Assembly: GCF_900112335.1 (NCBI RefSeq)
Contig: NZ_FOLG01000015.1
Location: forward strand, 59,374-123,373
DNA length: 64,000 nucleotides
Origin: Tropicimonas isoalkanivorans
GTDB lineage: Bacteria > Pseudomonadota > Alphaproteobacteria > Rhodobacterales > Rhodobacteraceae
Direction of reading: 5' to 3'
The first letter of the stretch is position 1. Each line of letters begins with the position of its first letter. Under the pieces are notes generated by a model. That model was given only the letters and a program-made list of their open reading frames with translations. It was not told where the DNA came from and ran no database searches. Position numbers and translations under genes: made by a program. Shown piece after piece: positions 24,904-34,056 of this stretch.

Positions 24904-26547
24904 ATGATTTCCGGAAAGATGACGGCCGTGATCGGCCTGACCCTTGCACTGACAGGGGCCGGGGCCGTCGTGGCACAGGAGGCGGAGGCACCGCCGGCAA
25001 AGAAATCCAACACCACGGTGGACCATTCCAATCTGGAGATCCTGCAAAAGGACTTCGCCTCCGGGCCGGAGGTGACCGCCGCCTGCCTGACCTGTCACAC
25101 CGAAGCTTCCGATCAGGTCAAACAGTCCATCCACTGGACGTGGGACTACGAGCACCCCGTCACCGGGCAGGACCTCGGCAAGAACAACGTGATCAACTCC
25201 TACTGCGTCGGCGTGGCCGGGAACGAACCGCGCTGCACCTCCTGCCACGTGGGCTACGGCTGGAAGGACATGAACACGCCGCCCCCGCAGGAGGCGAACG
25301 CGGTGGACTGCCTTGTCTGCCACGACAAATCCGACACCTACTTCAAGGTGCCCGCCGGCGCGGGCCAGCCCTTCGGCACGGAGGTCAAGGAGGGCGCCGT
25401 CACCAACACAGGCAAACCGGCCAACCCGGTGGACTTGACGCTGGTGGCGCAGAGCGTTGGCCTGCCCGATCGCGACAACTGCGGCAACTGCCACTTCTAC
25501 GGCGGCGGCGGCGACAACGTGAAACATGGGGATCTTTCGTCGGTCTTGCACAACCCCACGAAAGACATCGACGTCCACATGGCCTCCGACGGCCTGAACT
25601 TCGAATGCTCGACCTGCCACGTGAGCGACCAGCACCAATGGCACGGATCGCGCTACAACGTGACGGCCAAGGACACCGAGGGCGCCGGCCTGCCCGGCCA
25701 GCGGCGCGACGTGGCCACCTGCGAAAGCTGCCACGGCACCGAGCCGCACGACAAGTTCTCCCTGATCGGCTTCAAGCTGAACAGCCACCGCGACAAGATC
25801 GCCTGCCAGACCTGCCACATCCCTGAATACGCCAAAGGCGGCGTCCCCACGAAGACGATGTGGGACTGGTCGACCGCCGGCAAGATGGGCGAAGACGGCA
25901 AGCCGATGAAAGTCGCGAAGTACGAGACCGCCGACGGCAAGAAGAAACCCACATATGTCACGATGAAGGGGGACTTCGAATGGGGTGAGAACCTGAAGCC
26001 GGAGTACTTCTGGTTCGACGGCCAGGTGGAATATGCCAATGCCGATCACGACATCGACCCCAGCGGGGTGGTCGAAGTCAACATGATCTCCGGCGGCCAG
26101 GATGACGAGAACAGCCGGATCTGGCCCTTCAAGGTCATGCGCGGCAAGCAGCCTTACGACACGGAACGTAACCGTCTGCTCTACCCGCACCTCTTCGGAC
26201 CGGGGTCCGAGACGGCCTACTGGGGCAAGTGGGATTGGGACAAGGCGTTCGAAGCGGGCGCCAAGGCGTCCGGGACGGAATACTCCGGCAGCTACGACTT
26301 CGTCGCAACCGAGATGTACTGGCCCGTCACCCACATGGTCGCGCCGGCCGAAGACCACGTCGCCTGCGAGGAATGCCACAAGGAGAATGGCCGTCTCGCC
26401 AACATCGCCGGCATCCACATCCCCGGTGCCAACCCGATGGGCCCGGGCGGCAAACTCGGGGCGCTGATCTTCGGCTTGACCCTGCTGGGGCTGGTCATCC
26501 ACGCCCTCATGCGCCTCATCGGCCGCCGCAACATGAAGGAGCACTGA
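24904..26547 (+). CDS. Octaheme c-type cytochrome, tetrathionate reductase (Otr) family, membrane-anchored
   Basis: 547 aa from ATG 24904 (GGAGGGA 7 bases upstream). Signal peptide at 1-25. Eight CXXCH heme sites are present: CLTCH (Cys61), CTSCH, CLVCH, CGNCH, CSTCH, CESCH, CQTCH, CEECH. The spacing and length fit the octaheme tetrathionate reductase family, whose Shewanella member reduces tetrathionate and also nitrite and hydroxylamine in vitro. A hydrophobic helix near the C terminus (ALIFGLTLLGLVIHALMRLI) anchors it to the inner membrane from the periplasm. One base separates it from the cytochrome b gene, which can supply quinol electrons. The natural substrate is unknown. Confidence 0.9.
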   Translation: MISGKMTAVIGLTLALTGAGAVVAQEAEAPPAKKSNTTVDHSNLEILQKDFASGPEVTAACLTCHTEASDQVKQSIHWTWDYEHPVTGQDLGKNNVINSYCVGVAGNEPRCTSCHVGYGWKDMNTPPPQEANAVDCLVCHDKSDTYFKVPAGAGQPFGTEVKEGAVTNTGKPANPVDLTLVAQSVGLPDRDNCGNCHFYGGGGDNVKHGDLSSVLHNPTKDIDVHMASDGLNFECSTCHVSDQHQWHGSRYNVTAKDTEGAGLPGQRRDVATCESCHGTEPHDKFSLIGFKLNSHRDKIACQTCHIPEYAKGGVPTKTMWDWSTAGKMGEDGKPMKVAKYETADGKKKPTYVTMKGDFEWGENLKPEYFWFDGQVEYANADHDIDPSGVVEVNMISGGQDDENSRIWPFKVMRGKQPYDTERNRLLYPHLFGPGSETAYWGKWDWDKAFEAGAKASGTEYSGSYDFVATEMYWPVTHMVAPAEDHVACEECHKENGRLANIAGIHIPGANPMGPGGKLGALIFGLTLLGLVIHALMRLIGRRNMKEH

Positions 26548-26548
26548 G

Positions 26549-27211
26549 ATGTCCGAACGTATGGTCAAGATCTACCCGCCGTTCGAACGCTTCTGGCACT
26601 GGAGCCAGGTGATCCTGGTGCTGGTCATGACCTTTACCGGATTCCGGCTTTACGGTCTGCACGAGTGGATACCGTACCAGCAGGCGGTATTGGTGCACAC
26701 GTACGCGGCGCTGCTGCTGATGGTGCTCTGGATCTTCGCGATCTTCTGGCACTTCACCACCGGCACGTGGAAGCACTACGTCCCTTCCGCGGACGGTCTG
26801 GGGCAGGTGATCCGGTTCTACAGCTACGGCATCTTCAAGGGCGAGAAACATCCCTATCGGAAGGCGTACTGGCGCAAGCACAACCCGCTGCAGGCCATGG
26901 CCTACCTCGCGCTCAAGCTCCTGATCTTCCCGACGATCTGGATCACCGGCATCGCCTACCTCACCTATCGGCTGTGGGAACCGGCAGCGTCCTCGGGCCT
27001 CTGGATCGAGATCGTGGGCAACCTGCATGTGCTGGCGGCCTTCGGCATCCTGTCGTTCATCGTGATGCACCTCTACCTGATGACCACCGGCCACTCCCTG
27101 TGGGAGCACATCCGGCCGATGTTCACCGGCTACGACGAGATCGACCTGTCGCCGCAGGAGGAGGCCTACCTGGAAGCGGACGAGCCAAGCCGCATCAAGC
27201 CAGTCGCCTAG
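26549..27211 (+). CDS. Cytochrome b561-type di-heme membrane protein
   Basis: 220 aa with four to five membrane helices and several His in helices as heme ligands (FERFWHWSQ, LVHTYAAL, FWHFTTGTWKHY, GNLHVLAAF, IVMHLYLMTTGHS). This pattern is the cytochrome b561 / formate-dehydrogenase-gamma type. As second gene after the octaheme protein it probably oxidises quinol and passes electrons to it. A strong terminator follows. Confidence 0.92.
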   Translation: MSERMVKIYPPFERFWHWSQVILVLVMTFTGFRLYGLHEWIPYQQAVLVHTYAALLLMVLWIFAIFWHFTTGTWKHYVPSADGLGQVIRFYSYGIFKGEKHPYRKAYWRKHNPLQAMAYLALKLLIFPTIWITGIAYLTYRLWEPAASSGLWIEIVGNLHVLAAFGILSFIVMHLYLMTTGHSLWEHIRPMFTGYDEIDLSPQEEAYLEADEPSRIKPVA

Positions 27212-27229
27212 AACGGTCAGGCGAAACGC

Positions 27230-27263
27230 AGGAGGCGGCCTTTGCGCCGCCTCCTACGCTTTT
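27230..27263 (+). terminator. Intrinsic terminator of the octaheme-cytochrome b operon
   Basis: Perfect 10-bp stem, AGGAGGCGGC (27230-27239) with GCCGCCTCCT (27246-27255), 6-base loop, followed by a short T run (27260-27263). Confidence 0.8.
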
Positions 27264-27272
27264 ATGCATAAA

Positions 27273-27285
27273 TTGCATTTCAAAT
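27273..27285 (+). promoter_or_regulatory. NsrR-like operator core between cytochrome b and the RND genes
   Basis: TTGCATTTCAAAT contains the full 12-base core of the NsrR consensus (TGCATTT-N-AAAT); the outer right half is poor. It sits in an AT-rich stretch 134 bases before the RND adaptor gene. TGCATAAA just before it partly repeats the motif. Confidence 0.35.
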
Positions 27286-27360
27286 AGCTGTTTTAAAATG
27301 CGAAAATGGGAATGGAGGAGGATACAGGAGAGATTTCCGCAGCCTGATCAGGACGGGTCT

Positions 27361-27394
27361 TGCAAAACATTCACAAAAACGCATATGTTTTGCA
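27361..27394 (+). repeat. Perfect 10-bp inverted repeat just before the RND adaptor
   Basis: TGCAAAACAT at 27361-27370 and ATGTTTTGCA at 27385-27394, spacer 14, ending 24 bases before the ATG at 27419. It could be an operator (two separate half sites about two DNA turns apart) or an RNA hairpin in the leader. It is unlike the GC-rich DNA on both sides. Confidence 0.8.
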
Positions 27395-27418
27395 CCGCCG
27401 GATGGACAGGAGGTCCCG

Positions 27419-28399
27419 ATGCCAAGACGAATTCTGCCACTACTGCTCGCCCTCGCCCTGCCCCTGTTCGCAGAGGCACAGACGCCAATGCAAGCGACGC
27501 GCGTCGAGGTGCCCGAATGGAAGGCGGTGTTCGGACGCATCGAAACGAAAGACAGCATCCCTGCCCGCACACGGCTCGGGGGCACGCTGGTCAGCATCGA
27601 GGTCTCCGAAGGTGCCCATGTCGAAGAAGGGCAGCTGATTGGCACGGTCTCCGACGAGAAGCTGGACCTGCAGCTTCGCGCGGTGGACGCGCAACTGACC
27701 TCCCTGCAAGCGCAACTCGATAACGCCGAGGCCGAACTGTCCCGCGGTGAGAACCTGCTGGAACGAGGTGTCACCACCGCCCAGCGCCTGGATGCCCTGC
27801 GCACGCAGGTTGACGTGTTCAAGGGCCAGATCGGCGCGGCGAATGCGGACCGCGCCGTTCTGAAGCAGCGCGAGGCCGAGGGAGCGGTCCTCGCGCCGCT
27901 CTCCGGCACCGTCCTTGACGTGCCGGTCACCGCTGGCGCGGTCGTGCAGCCCGGGGAGACCATCGCGCAGATCGGCGGCGGTGGATTCTTCCTGCGCCTC
28001 GCCGTGCCGGAGCGCCACGCGGGGGTTCTGGAGGAAGGCGCCGACATTCAAATCGGCACCGGGGACCAGACCCGCACCGGCCACCTGGCGAAGATCTATC
28101 CCCAGATCGAGAACGGCCGCGTGATCGCGGACGTTGAGGTGGAGGGCCTCAACGAGGACTTCGTCGACGCCCGCGTTCTGGTCCGCTTGCCCGTGGGCTC
28201 TACGGAAGCCGTGGTCATCCCGCACGAGGCGGTCGTCTCCCGCATGGGCCTGGACTTCGTCACCGTGACGGGGTCGGACGGCATGGCCGTACAACGCACG
28301 GTCGTCCTTGGCGAACGGGTCGAGATCGACGGCCGACCGATGATCGAGGTCCTCTCGGGCCTCTCGGGCGGCGAAACGCTGGTGGCCGGCCATGACTGA
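27419..28399 (+). CDS. RND efflux periplasmic adaptor (HlyD/MFP family)
   Basis: 326 aa. Signal peptide to about residue 20. A lipoyl half (GGTLVSIEVSEGAHVEEGQLIGTV), an alpha-hairpin (QLRAVDAQLTSLQAQLDNAEAEL, about 85-140), the second lipoyl half (APLSGTVLDVPVTAGAVVQPGE), then the beta-barrel and membrane-proximal domains. It joins the RND pump to an outer-membrane channel. It overlaps the pump gene by 8 bases. No TolC-type gene is adjacent. AGGAGG precedes the ATG. Confidence 0.92.
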   Translation: MPRRILPLLLALALPLFAEAQTPMQATRVEVPEWKAVFGRIETKDSIPARTRLGGTLVSIEVSEGAHVEEGQLIGTVSDEKLDLQLRAVDAQLTSLQAQLDNAEAELSRGENLLERGVTTAQRLDALRTQVDVFKGQIGAANADRAVLKQREAEGAVLAPLSGTVLDVPVTAGAVVQPGETIAQIGGGGFFLRLAVPERHAGVLEEGADIQIGTGDQTRTGHLAKIYPQIENGRVIADVEVEGLNEDFVDARVLVRLPVGSTEAVVIPHEAVVSRMGLDFVTVTGSDGMAVQRTVVLGERVEIDGRPMIEVLSGLSGGETLVAGHD

Positions 28400-31300
28400 C
28401 CAGCCCCACCCCATGCGCCGCGGCATCGCCGGCGGCCTGACCAGCGCCTTTATCCGTTCGGCGCTGACCCCGCTCATGATCATGGCCGCGCTGGCCGCCG
28501 GCCTGATCGCGCTCGTCAGCCTGCCGCGGGAGGAGGAGCCGCAGATCTCCGTCCCGCTGGTGGACATCCACATTCAGGCGCCCGGCCTCAAGGCCGAGGA
28601 CGCGATGAAGCTGGTGACCGAGCCGATGGAAACCATCGTGCAAGGCATCAACGGGGTGGAGCATGTCTATTCCCAGACCATGGACGACTACGCCATGGTC
28701 ACCGCGCGGTTCCTCGTCGGCACCTCCTCGGACGCTGCCATTCTGCGGGTCCACGAAAAGGTGCGCGCCAACATGGATCGCATCCCCGTGGGGATCGACG
28801 ATCCGCTGATCGTCGGCCGCGGGATCGACGACGTGGCGATCGTGTCGCTGACGCTCACCCCCTCCGCGCCGGACAACGGCGTCACCGCCAACGACCTCAC
28901 CCGAGTTGCCCGCGAATTGCAGGTGGAAGCCGCCAAGATCGAGAATGTCGGGCTGACCTATATCGTCGGCGAGGCGCCGGAGGCGATCCGCATCGCGCCG
29001 GACCCGGAGCGTCTGGCGCTCTACGGCGTCACGCTCCAACAACTTGCCGGAAAGGTGCAGGGCGCGAACCGGGCCTTCTCCACCGGCCTCGTCCGCGACA
29101 ATGGCGAGCAGATCTCGCTCGTGGCCGGCGAAACGCTGAAGGCGCCGGCCGAGATCGCCAACCTCCTTCTGACCACGCGGGACAACCGCCCGGTCTATGT
29201 GCGCGACGTGGCCGATGTGAGCTTCGTGCCCGACACGTCGGACCGGATCGTCTCGAACGTCACCCGCGCCGAGGACGGCACCGTCACGCGCACCCCCGCC
29301 GTGACGCTCGCCATAGCCAAGCGCGCCGGGGCCAATGCCGTCGTCGTGGCCGAAGAGATCCTGCACCGCGTCGAGGAGCTGGAGCACGAACTGATCCCGG
29401 ACACGATGCAGGTCGACATCACCCGGGACTATGGCGAGACGGCCAACGAAAAGGCGAACGAACTGCTGTTCCACCTCGGCCTCGCCACCGTCTCCATTGT
29501 CGCGTTGGTGCTCTTCGCAATCGGCTGGCGAGAGGCGATCGTGGTCGCCATCGTGATCCCGGTCACGATCCTGCTCACGCTCTTCGCGGCCTGGATCATG
29601 GGCTACACGCTCAACCGGGTGTCGCTCTTCGCGCTGATCTTCTCCATCGGGATCCTCGTGGACGACGCCATCGTTGTGATCGAGAACATCGCGCGGCACT
29701 GGGCGATGCCGGACAAGGCCGACCGTGTGACGAAGGCGATCCGCGCCGTGGCCGAGGTGGGCAACCCCACCATCGTCGCCACGCTCACCGTGGTCGCGGC
29801 GCTGCTGCCGATGCTGTTCGTTTCCGGCCTGATGGGGCCCTACATGAGCCCGATTCCGGCGAACGCTTCCGCCGCGATGATCTTTTCGTTCTTCGTGGCC
29901 GTCATCATTACGCCCTGGCTCATGGTGAAGATCGCCGGCCGTGCGCCGGCCCATGACCCGAACGACCAGGCACACCAGGGCGGCGCCCTGGGGCGGATCT
30001 ATGCCGCCGTCGCCCGGCCGCTTCTGCGCACCAAGAGCGGGAGCCTGCTGTTCCTGCTCGTGGCCGCGGCCATCTCCTTCGGCTCGCTGGCGCTGCTCTA
30101 CACCAAGGACGTCACCGTCAAACTCCTGCCCTTCGACAACAAGTCAGAGCTATCGGTCGTGATCGACCTGCCCGAAGGCTCCGCCGTCGAGCAGACCGAC
30201 GCCGTGGCGCAGGCCGTGGCGCGCGAGGTGCTTACCCTGCCCGAGGTGATTTCGGCGCAAACCCACGCCGGCGACGCCGCGCCGTTCAACTTCAACGGGC
30301 TGGTGCGCCACTATTACCTGCGGGAGCAGCCGCAGATGGGCGACGTTCAGATCAACCTCACGCCCAAGGGGGACCGTGACCGCTCCAGCCACGAGATTGC
30401 GTTGGAGATCCGGGAGCGCATTTCCGACCTCGACGTCCCCGAAGGCACGACTCTGAAAACGGTCGAGCCGCCCCCGGGCCCGCCGGTCATCGCGACCCTG
30501 CTGGCGGAGGTCTATGGCCCCGACGCGGATACCCGGCGCGAGGCGGCGGCGAAGATCCGCGAAGCCTTCGCGAGCGTTCCGTTCATTGTTGATGTCGATG
30601 ACAGCTATGGCATCCAGCCCCGGCGCCTGCGCGCCACCATTTCCGGCGACCAGCTTGAGTTCTTCGGCGTACAAGAGACGGACGTGTTCGACACCCTCGC
30701 GATCCTGAACGCCGGCAGCACCGTCGGCTACTCCCACCGGGGCGGCGGCCGGTACCCGATTCCGATCACCATCGAGCGGGACAAATCCGACCGCGTGGTG
30801 GACGAGCGGTTCCTGTCGACGCCCATCCCCGCGAACGTGCTTCCGGGCGCCCGGGGCGTCGTCGAACTGGGCGACGTGGTGGACATCCGGGAGGAGAAGG
30901 CCTCCTACCCGATCTTTCGCCACAACGGCCGCGCCACGGAGATGGTGATGGCCGAACTCGCCGGGGATTTCGAGGCGCCGCTCTATGGCATGCTCGCCGT
31001 CAGCGATGCACTGGAAGAGATGGAGTGGGACGAGGGCACAAAACCCGAGATCCGTCTGAACGGCCAGCCGGAGGACGAAGCGCAGGTGACGCTCCTCTGG
31101 GACGGCGAATGGGAAGTGACCTGGGTTACCTTCCGCGACATGGGCGCCGCCTTCGGTGTGGCGCTGCTGGGCATCTACATCCTTGTGGTGGCGCAGTTCG
31201 GCTCCTTCCTGCTGCCCTTGGTGATCCTGACGCCGGTGCCGCTCACCTTCGTCGGCATCATGGCGGGACACTGGCTGTTCAACGCGCCGTTCTCGGCACC

Positions 31301-31598
31301 CTCAATGATCGGTTTTATCGCGCTCGCGGGCATCATCGTCCGCAACTCCATCCTGTTGGTGGACTTCATTCGTCACGCGGACCCGGCGAAGGACAAGGTG
31401 GAGACGCTGATCGAGGCCGGGGCGATCCGCTTCAAGCCGATCCTGCTCACCGCCGTCGCCGCAATGATCGGCGCCGCCGTGATCCTGGCAGACCCGATCT
31501 TCCAGGGCCTCGCGCTGTCGCTGCTCTTCGGCCTGCTCAGCTCCACCCTGCTGACGGTTCTGGTGATCCCGGCAATCTACCGCGTGTTCCGCACATAA
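28392..31598 (+). CDS. RND-family efflux permease (AcrB/CzcA-like)
   Basis: 1068 aa, typical for the family, with TM1 near the N terminus and two large periplasmic loops. The proton-relay motif in TM4 is present (FSIGILVDDAIVVIENI, two Asp). The N-terminal part LPREEEPQISVPLVDI matches the lineage of pumps with a single adaptor. Substrates cannot be told; the place next to a redox operon suggests export of a toxic metabolite or metal but this is speculation. A strong hairpin follows the stop. Confidence 0.94.
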   Translation: MTDQPHPMRRGIAGGLTSAFIRSALTPLMIMAALAAGLIALVSLPREEEPQISVPLVDIHIQAPGLKAEDAMKLVTEPMETIVQGINGVEHVYSQTMDDYAMVTARFLVGTSSDAAILRVHEKVRANMDRIPVGIDDPLIVGRGIDDVAIVSLTLTPSAPDNGVTANDLTRVARELQVEAAKIENVGLTYIVGEAPEAIRIAPDPERLALYGVTLQQLAGKVQGANRAFSTGLVRDNGEQISLVAGETLKAPAEIANLLLTTRDNRPVYVRDVADVSFVPDTSDRIVSNVTRAEDGTVTRTPAVTLAIAKRAGANAVVVAEEILHRVEELEHELIPDTMQVDITRDYGETANEKANELLFHLGLATVSIVALVLFAIGWREAIVVAIVIPVTILLTLFAAWIMGYTLNRVSLFALIFSIGILVDDAIVVIENIARHWAMPDKADRVTKAIRAVAEVGNPTIVATLTVVAALLPMLFVSGLMGPYMSPIPANASAAMIFSFFVAVIITPWLMVKIAGRAPAHDPNDQAHQGGALGRIYAAVARPLLRTKSGSLLFLLVAAAISFGSLALLYTKDVTVKLLPFDNKSELSVVIDLPEGSAVEQTDAVAQAVAREVLTLPEVISAQTHAGDAAPFNFNGLVRHYYLREQPQMGDVQINLTPKGDRDRSSHEIALEIRERISDLDVPEGTTLKTVEPPPGPPVIATLLAEVYGPDADTRREAAAKIREAFASVPFIVDVDDSYGIQPRRLRATISGDQLEFFGVQETDVFDTLAILNAGSTVGYSHRGGGRYPIPITIERDKSDRVVDERFLSTPIPANVLPGARGVVELGDVVDIREEKASYPIFRHNGRATEMVMAELAGDFEAPLYGMLAVSDALEEMEWDEGTKPEIRLNGQPEDEAQVTLLWDGEWEVTWVTFRDMGAAFGVALLGIYILVVAQFGSFLLPLVILTPVPLTFVGIMAGHWLFNAPFSAPSMIGFIALAGIIVRNSILLVDFIRHADPAKDKVETLIEAGAIRFKPILLTAVAAMIGAAVILADPIFQGLALSLLFGLLSSTLLTVLVIPAIYRVFRT

Positions 31599-31603
31599 CG
31601 CGT

Positions 31604-31635
31604 GCCATCGCGCGGCTGTCGGGCCGCGCGATGGC
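31604..31635 (+). terminator. Hairpin after the RND permease
   Basis: Perfect 13-bp stem (31604-31616 with 31623-31635), 6-base loop, starting 6 bases past the stop. There is no clear T tract, so termination strength is uncertain. Confidence 0.6.
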
Positions 31636-31748
31636 CTGAGATCGTGCTCTCATGAAACGGCTATGGCGCGGCAAATGCCGCAAACGCCCTTGGCACCGCG
31701 CGCCCCGGCGCGTAACACCACGTACCAAGCAAGCACTCGAGCCGACGA

Positions 31749-32636
31749 ATGAAGAAGCAGAACATGAACCGCGACTGGATCGCCACCGCCCGGACGCTGT
31801 CCGAAGCCCTTCCCTATCTTCAGCGCTATACCGGCGCCACCGTCGTCATCAAGTTCGGCGGCCACGCCATGGGCGACGCCGAGCAGATGGCGAGCTTCGC
31901 ACGCGACATCGTGCTGATGAACCAGGTGGGCGTGCATCCGGTGGTCGTTCACGGCGGCGGCCCGATGATCAACGACCTCCTCAAGAAGCTCGAGATCAAG
32001 AGCGAGTTCGTGAAGGGCAAACGCGTCACCGATGAAGCCACCATGGAAGTGGTGGAGATGGTGCTCTCCGGGCTCGTCAACAAGCGGATCGTTCAGGCGA
32101 TCAACAACCAGGGCGGCCGTGCTGTGGGTATCTCCGGCAAGGACGCCAACATGATGGTCTGCGATCCCGTGGACCCGGCGCTCGGGCTGGTCGGTCAGCC
32201 CGTGGAGGTCTCGCCGGAACTCATCCACCAGATGCACGCGCACAAAATCATTCCCGTCGTGGCGCCCCTCGGCGCCGGGCGGGACGGCGAGACGTTCAAT
32301 GTGAACGGCGACACCGCCGCCGGCGCTATCGCCGCCGCGCTCAAGGCGGACCGGCTGCTGCTGCTGACGGACGTCGAGGGAGTGAAGGACTCAAGCGGCG
32401 CTGTCGTGACCCAGCTCAGCCCCGACCAGGTTCGGGAGCTGACGGACAGCGGCGTGATCGCGGGCGGGATGATCCCCAAGACAGAAACCGCACTTGAGGC
32501 GATTGCCGGCGGCGTCCGTGCGGTCGTCATCCTGGACGGCCGCGCGCCCAACGCTTGTCTGCTAGAGCTGTTCACGGACCACGGGGCCGGCTCGCTGATC
32601 CGGGTGCCCTTCGAGGAGAAGCCGCGCAAGATGTGA
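31749..32636 (+). CDS. argB: Acetylglutamate kinase
   Basis: 295 aa. It phosphorylates N-acetylglutamate in arginine synthesis. Motifs are [10 protein letters not shown] (phosphate-binding), [11 protein letters not shown] (substrate Gly loop), [26 protein letters not shown], and IAGGMIPK near the ATP site. The start is ATG 31749, with ATG 31764 as an alternative; neither has a strong ribosome site. It stands alone, with no other arg gene next to it. Confidence 0.96.
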   Translation: MKKQNMNRDWIATARTLSEALPYLQRYTGATVVIKFGGHAMGDAEQMASFARDIVLMNQVGVHPVVVHGGGPMINDLLKKLEIKSEFVKGKRVTDEATMEVVEMVLSGLVNKRIVQAINNQGGRAVGISGKDANMMVCDPVDPALGLVGQPVEVSPELIHQMHAHKIIPVVAPLGAGRDGETFNVNGDTAAGAIAAALKADRLLLLTDVEGVKDSSGAVVTQLSPDQVRELTDSGVIAGGMIPKTETALEAIAGGVRAVVILDGRAPNACLLELFTDHGAGSLIRVPFEEKPRKM

Positions 32637-32724
32637 AAAGGGCTTCGCTTCTGCGGAGTCCGTCCTATGATCGGACGACCGTGCCACCCACGGGCAAAAA
32701 CCTCCGCGCCGCTCACGAAAGCCC

Positions 32725-33249
32725 ATGAAACATCTTATCCTCCTTCGGCACGCGAAATCGAGTTGGGTGAATCCCGAACTGAACGATATCGACCGCCCCC
32801 TCAACAAGCGCGGAAAGCGCAGCGCCAAGGCGCTCGGCAAGTGGCTGCGCAACAGCGAATGGCAGCCGGACGAGATCCTGTGCTCCTCCGCCCGGCGGGC
32901 GCGGGAAACCTGGGAAGCGCTGAAACTCGCGGGCGAGGCCGACATGCGGCCGGTACTCTACCACGCCACGCCCGAGACAATGCTGGACGCGCTGCGCGGT
33001 GCCACCGGGGAGACCGTGCTCATGATCGGGCACAACCCCGGCATCGCGGCCTTTGCACAGGACATGGCCGATGCCGCCCCGGACCACCCCCGTTTCACGG
33101 ATTATCCGACAGGCGCGCTGCTGGTTCTGGCATTCGATGTCGCGACCTGGTCTGAGGTTCAGCCGCAGCAAGGCAAGCCGCGCCAGTTCCTCACCCCGCA
33201 TGACCTGGCGGAGGTGGACGCAGCAGAGGGCGCCGACCCCACGCAGTAA
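32725..33249 (+). CDS. Histidine phosphatase family protein (SixA-like)
   Basis: 174 aa. The RHG motif appears as LLRHAKSSW near residue 7, with second catalytic His in LMIGHNPGI and conserved ARRARETWEAL between. SixA-type enzymes dephosphorylate phospho-His proteins. It is 88 bases after argB and convergent with bztD. Confidence 0.9.
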   Translation: MKHLILLRHAKSSWVNPELNDIDRPLNKRGKRSAKALGKWLRNSEWQPDEILCSSARRARETWEALKLAGEADMRPVLYHATPETMLDALRGATGETVLMIGHNPGIAAFAQDMADAAPDHPRFTDYPTGALLVLAFDVATWSEVQPQQGKPRQFLTPHDLAEVDAAEGADPTQ

Positions 33250-33255
33250 CCGGGC

Positions 33256-34047
33256 TCAGTGCCCCAAGATCTGGCTCAGGAACAGCTTCGTGCGCTCGTG
33301 CTGCGGGTTGTTGAAGAATGCTTCCGGCTCGTTCTGCTCCACGATCTGACCCTGATCCATGAAGATCACCCGGTTTGCGACCTGCCGGGCGAAGCCCATT
33401 TCGTGGGTCACGCAGAGCATGGTCATGCCCTCCTCGGCCAGTTCGACCATCGTGTCGAGCACTTCCTTGATCATCTCAGGGTCGAGCGCCGAGGTCGGTT
33501 CGTCGAACAGCATGATCCGCGGCATCATGCAGAGCGAACGCGCAATCGCCACCCGCTGCTGCTGGCCGCCCGAAAGCTGGCCGGGGTACTTGTTGGCCTG
33601 CTCCGGGATCTTCACCTTCTCCAGGAAATGCATGGCCGTCTCCGTGGCCTGCTTGCGCGGCACCTTGCGGACCCAGATCGGCGCCAGCGTGCAGTTCTCC
33701 AGGATCGTCAGGTGCGGGAACAGGTTGAAGTGCTGGAACACCATCCCGACTTCGGAGCGGATCTTGTCGATGTTCTTCAGATCCGAGCTGAGTTCCGTCC
33801 CGTCGACGATGATCTCGCCGGATTGGTGTTCCTCCAGCCGGTTGATGCAGCGGATCAGCGTCGACTTGCCGGACCCGGACGGGCCGGCAATGACGATCCG
33901 CTCGCCCCGGTGGACGGTCAGGTTGATGTCGCGCAACACGTGAAACGTGCCGTACCACTTGTTCATGTGGGTGATCTGGATCGCGATTTCGTCGGACACC
34001 TGCATGTGCGAGCGGTCGACAGTGCGTTCTGCGGGCATTTCAGACAT
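33256..34047 (-). CDS. bztD: Glutamate/glutamine/aspartate/asparagine ABC transporter ATPase
   Basis: 263 aa. Walker [10 protein letters not shown], signature [14 protein letters not shown], Walker [13 protein letters not shown], and switch His in CVTHEMGF. It is the ATPase of the Bzt/Aap polar amino acid uptake system, last of four genes on the minus strand. The gap to bztC is 9 bases. The protein is soluble on the cytoplasmic side. Confidence 0.95.
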   Translation of the reverse strand: MSEMPAERTVDRSHMQVSDEIAIQITHMNKWYGTFHVLRDINLTVHRGERIVIAGPSGSGKSTLIRCINRLEEHQSGEIIVDGTELSSDLKNIDKIRSEVGMVFQHFNLFPHLTILENCTLAPIWVRKVPRKQATETAMHFLEKVKIPEQANKYPGQLSGGQQQRVAIARSLCMMPRIMLFDEPTSALDPEMIKEVLDTMVELAEEGMTMLCVTHEMGFARQVANRVIFMDQGQIVEQNEPEAFFNNPQHERTKLFLSQILGH

Positions 34048-34056
34048 GGCGTTTCC

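Noticed and set aside
24823..26568. A 581-codon minus-strand frame opposite the octaheme gene
   Set aside because: The plus strand encodes eight CXXCH sites; the antisense product is Val/Gly/His-rich without motifs.
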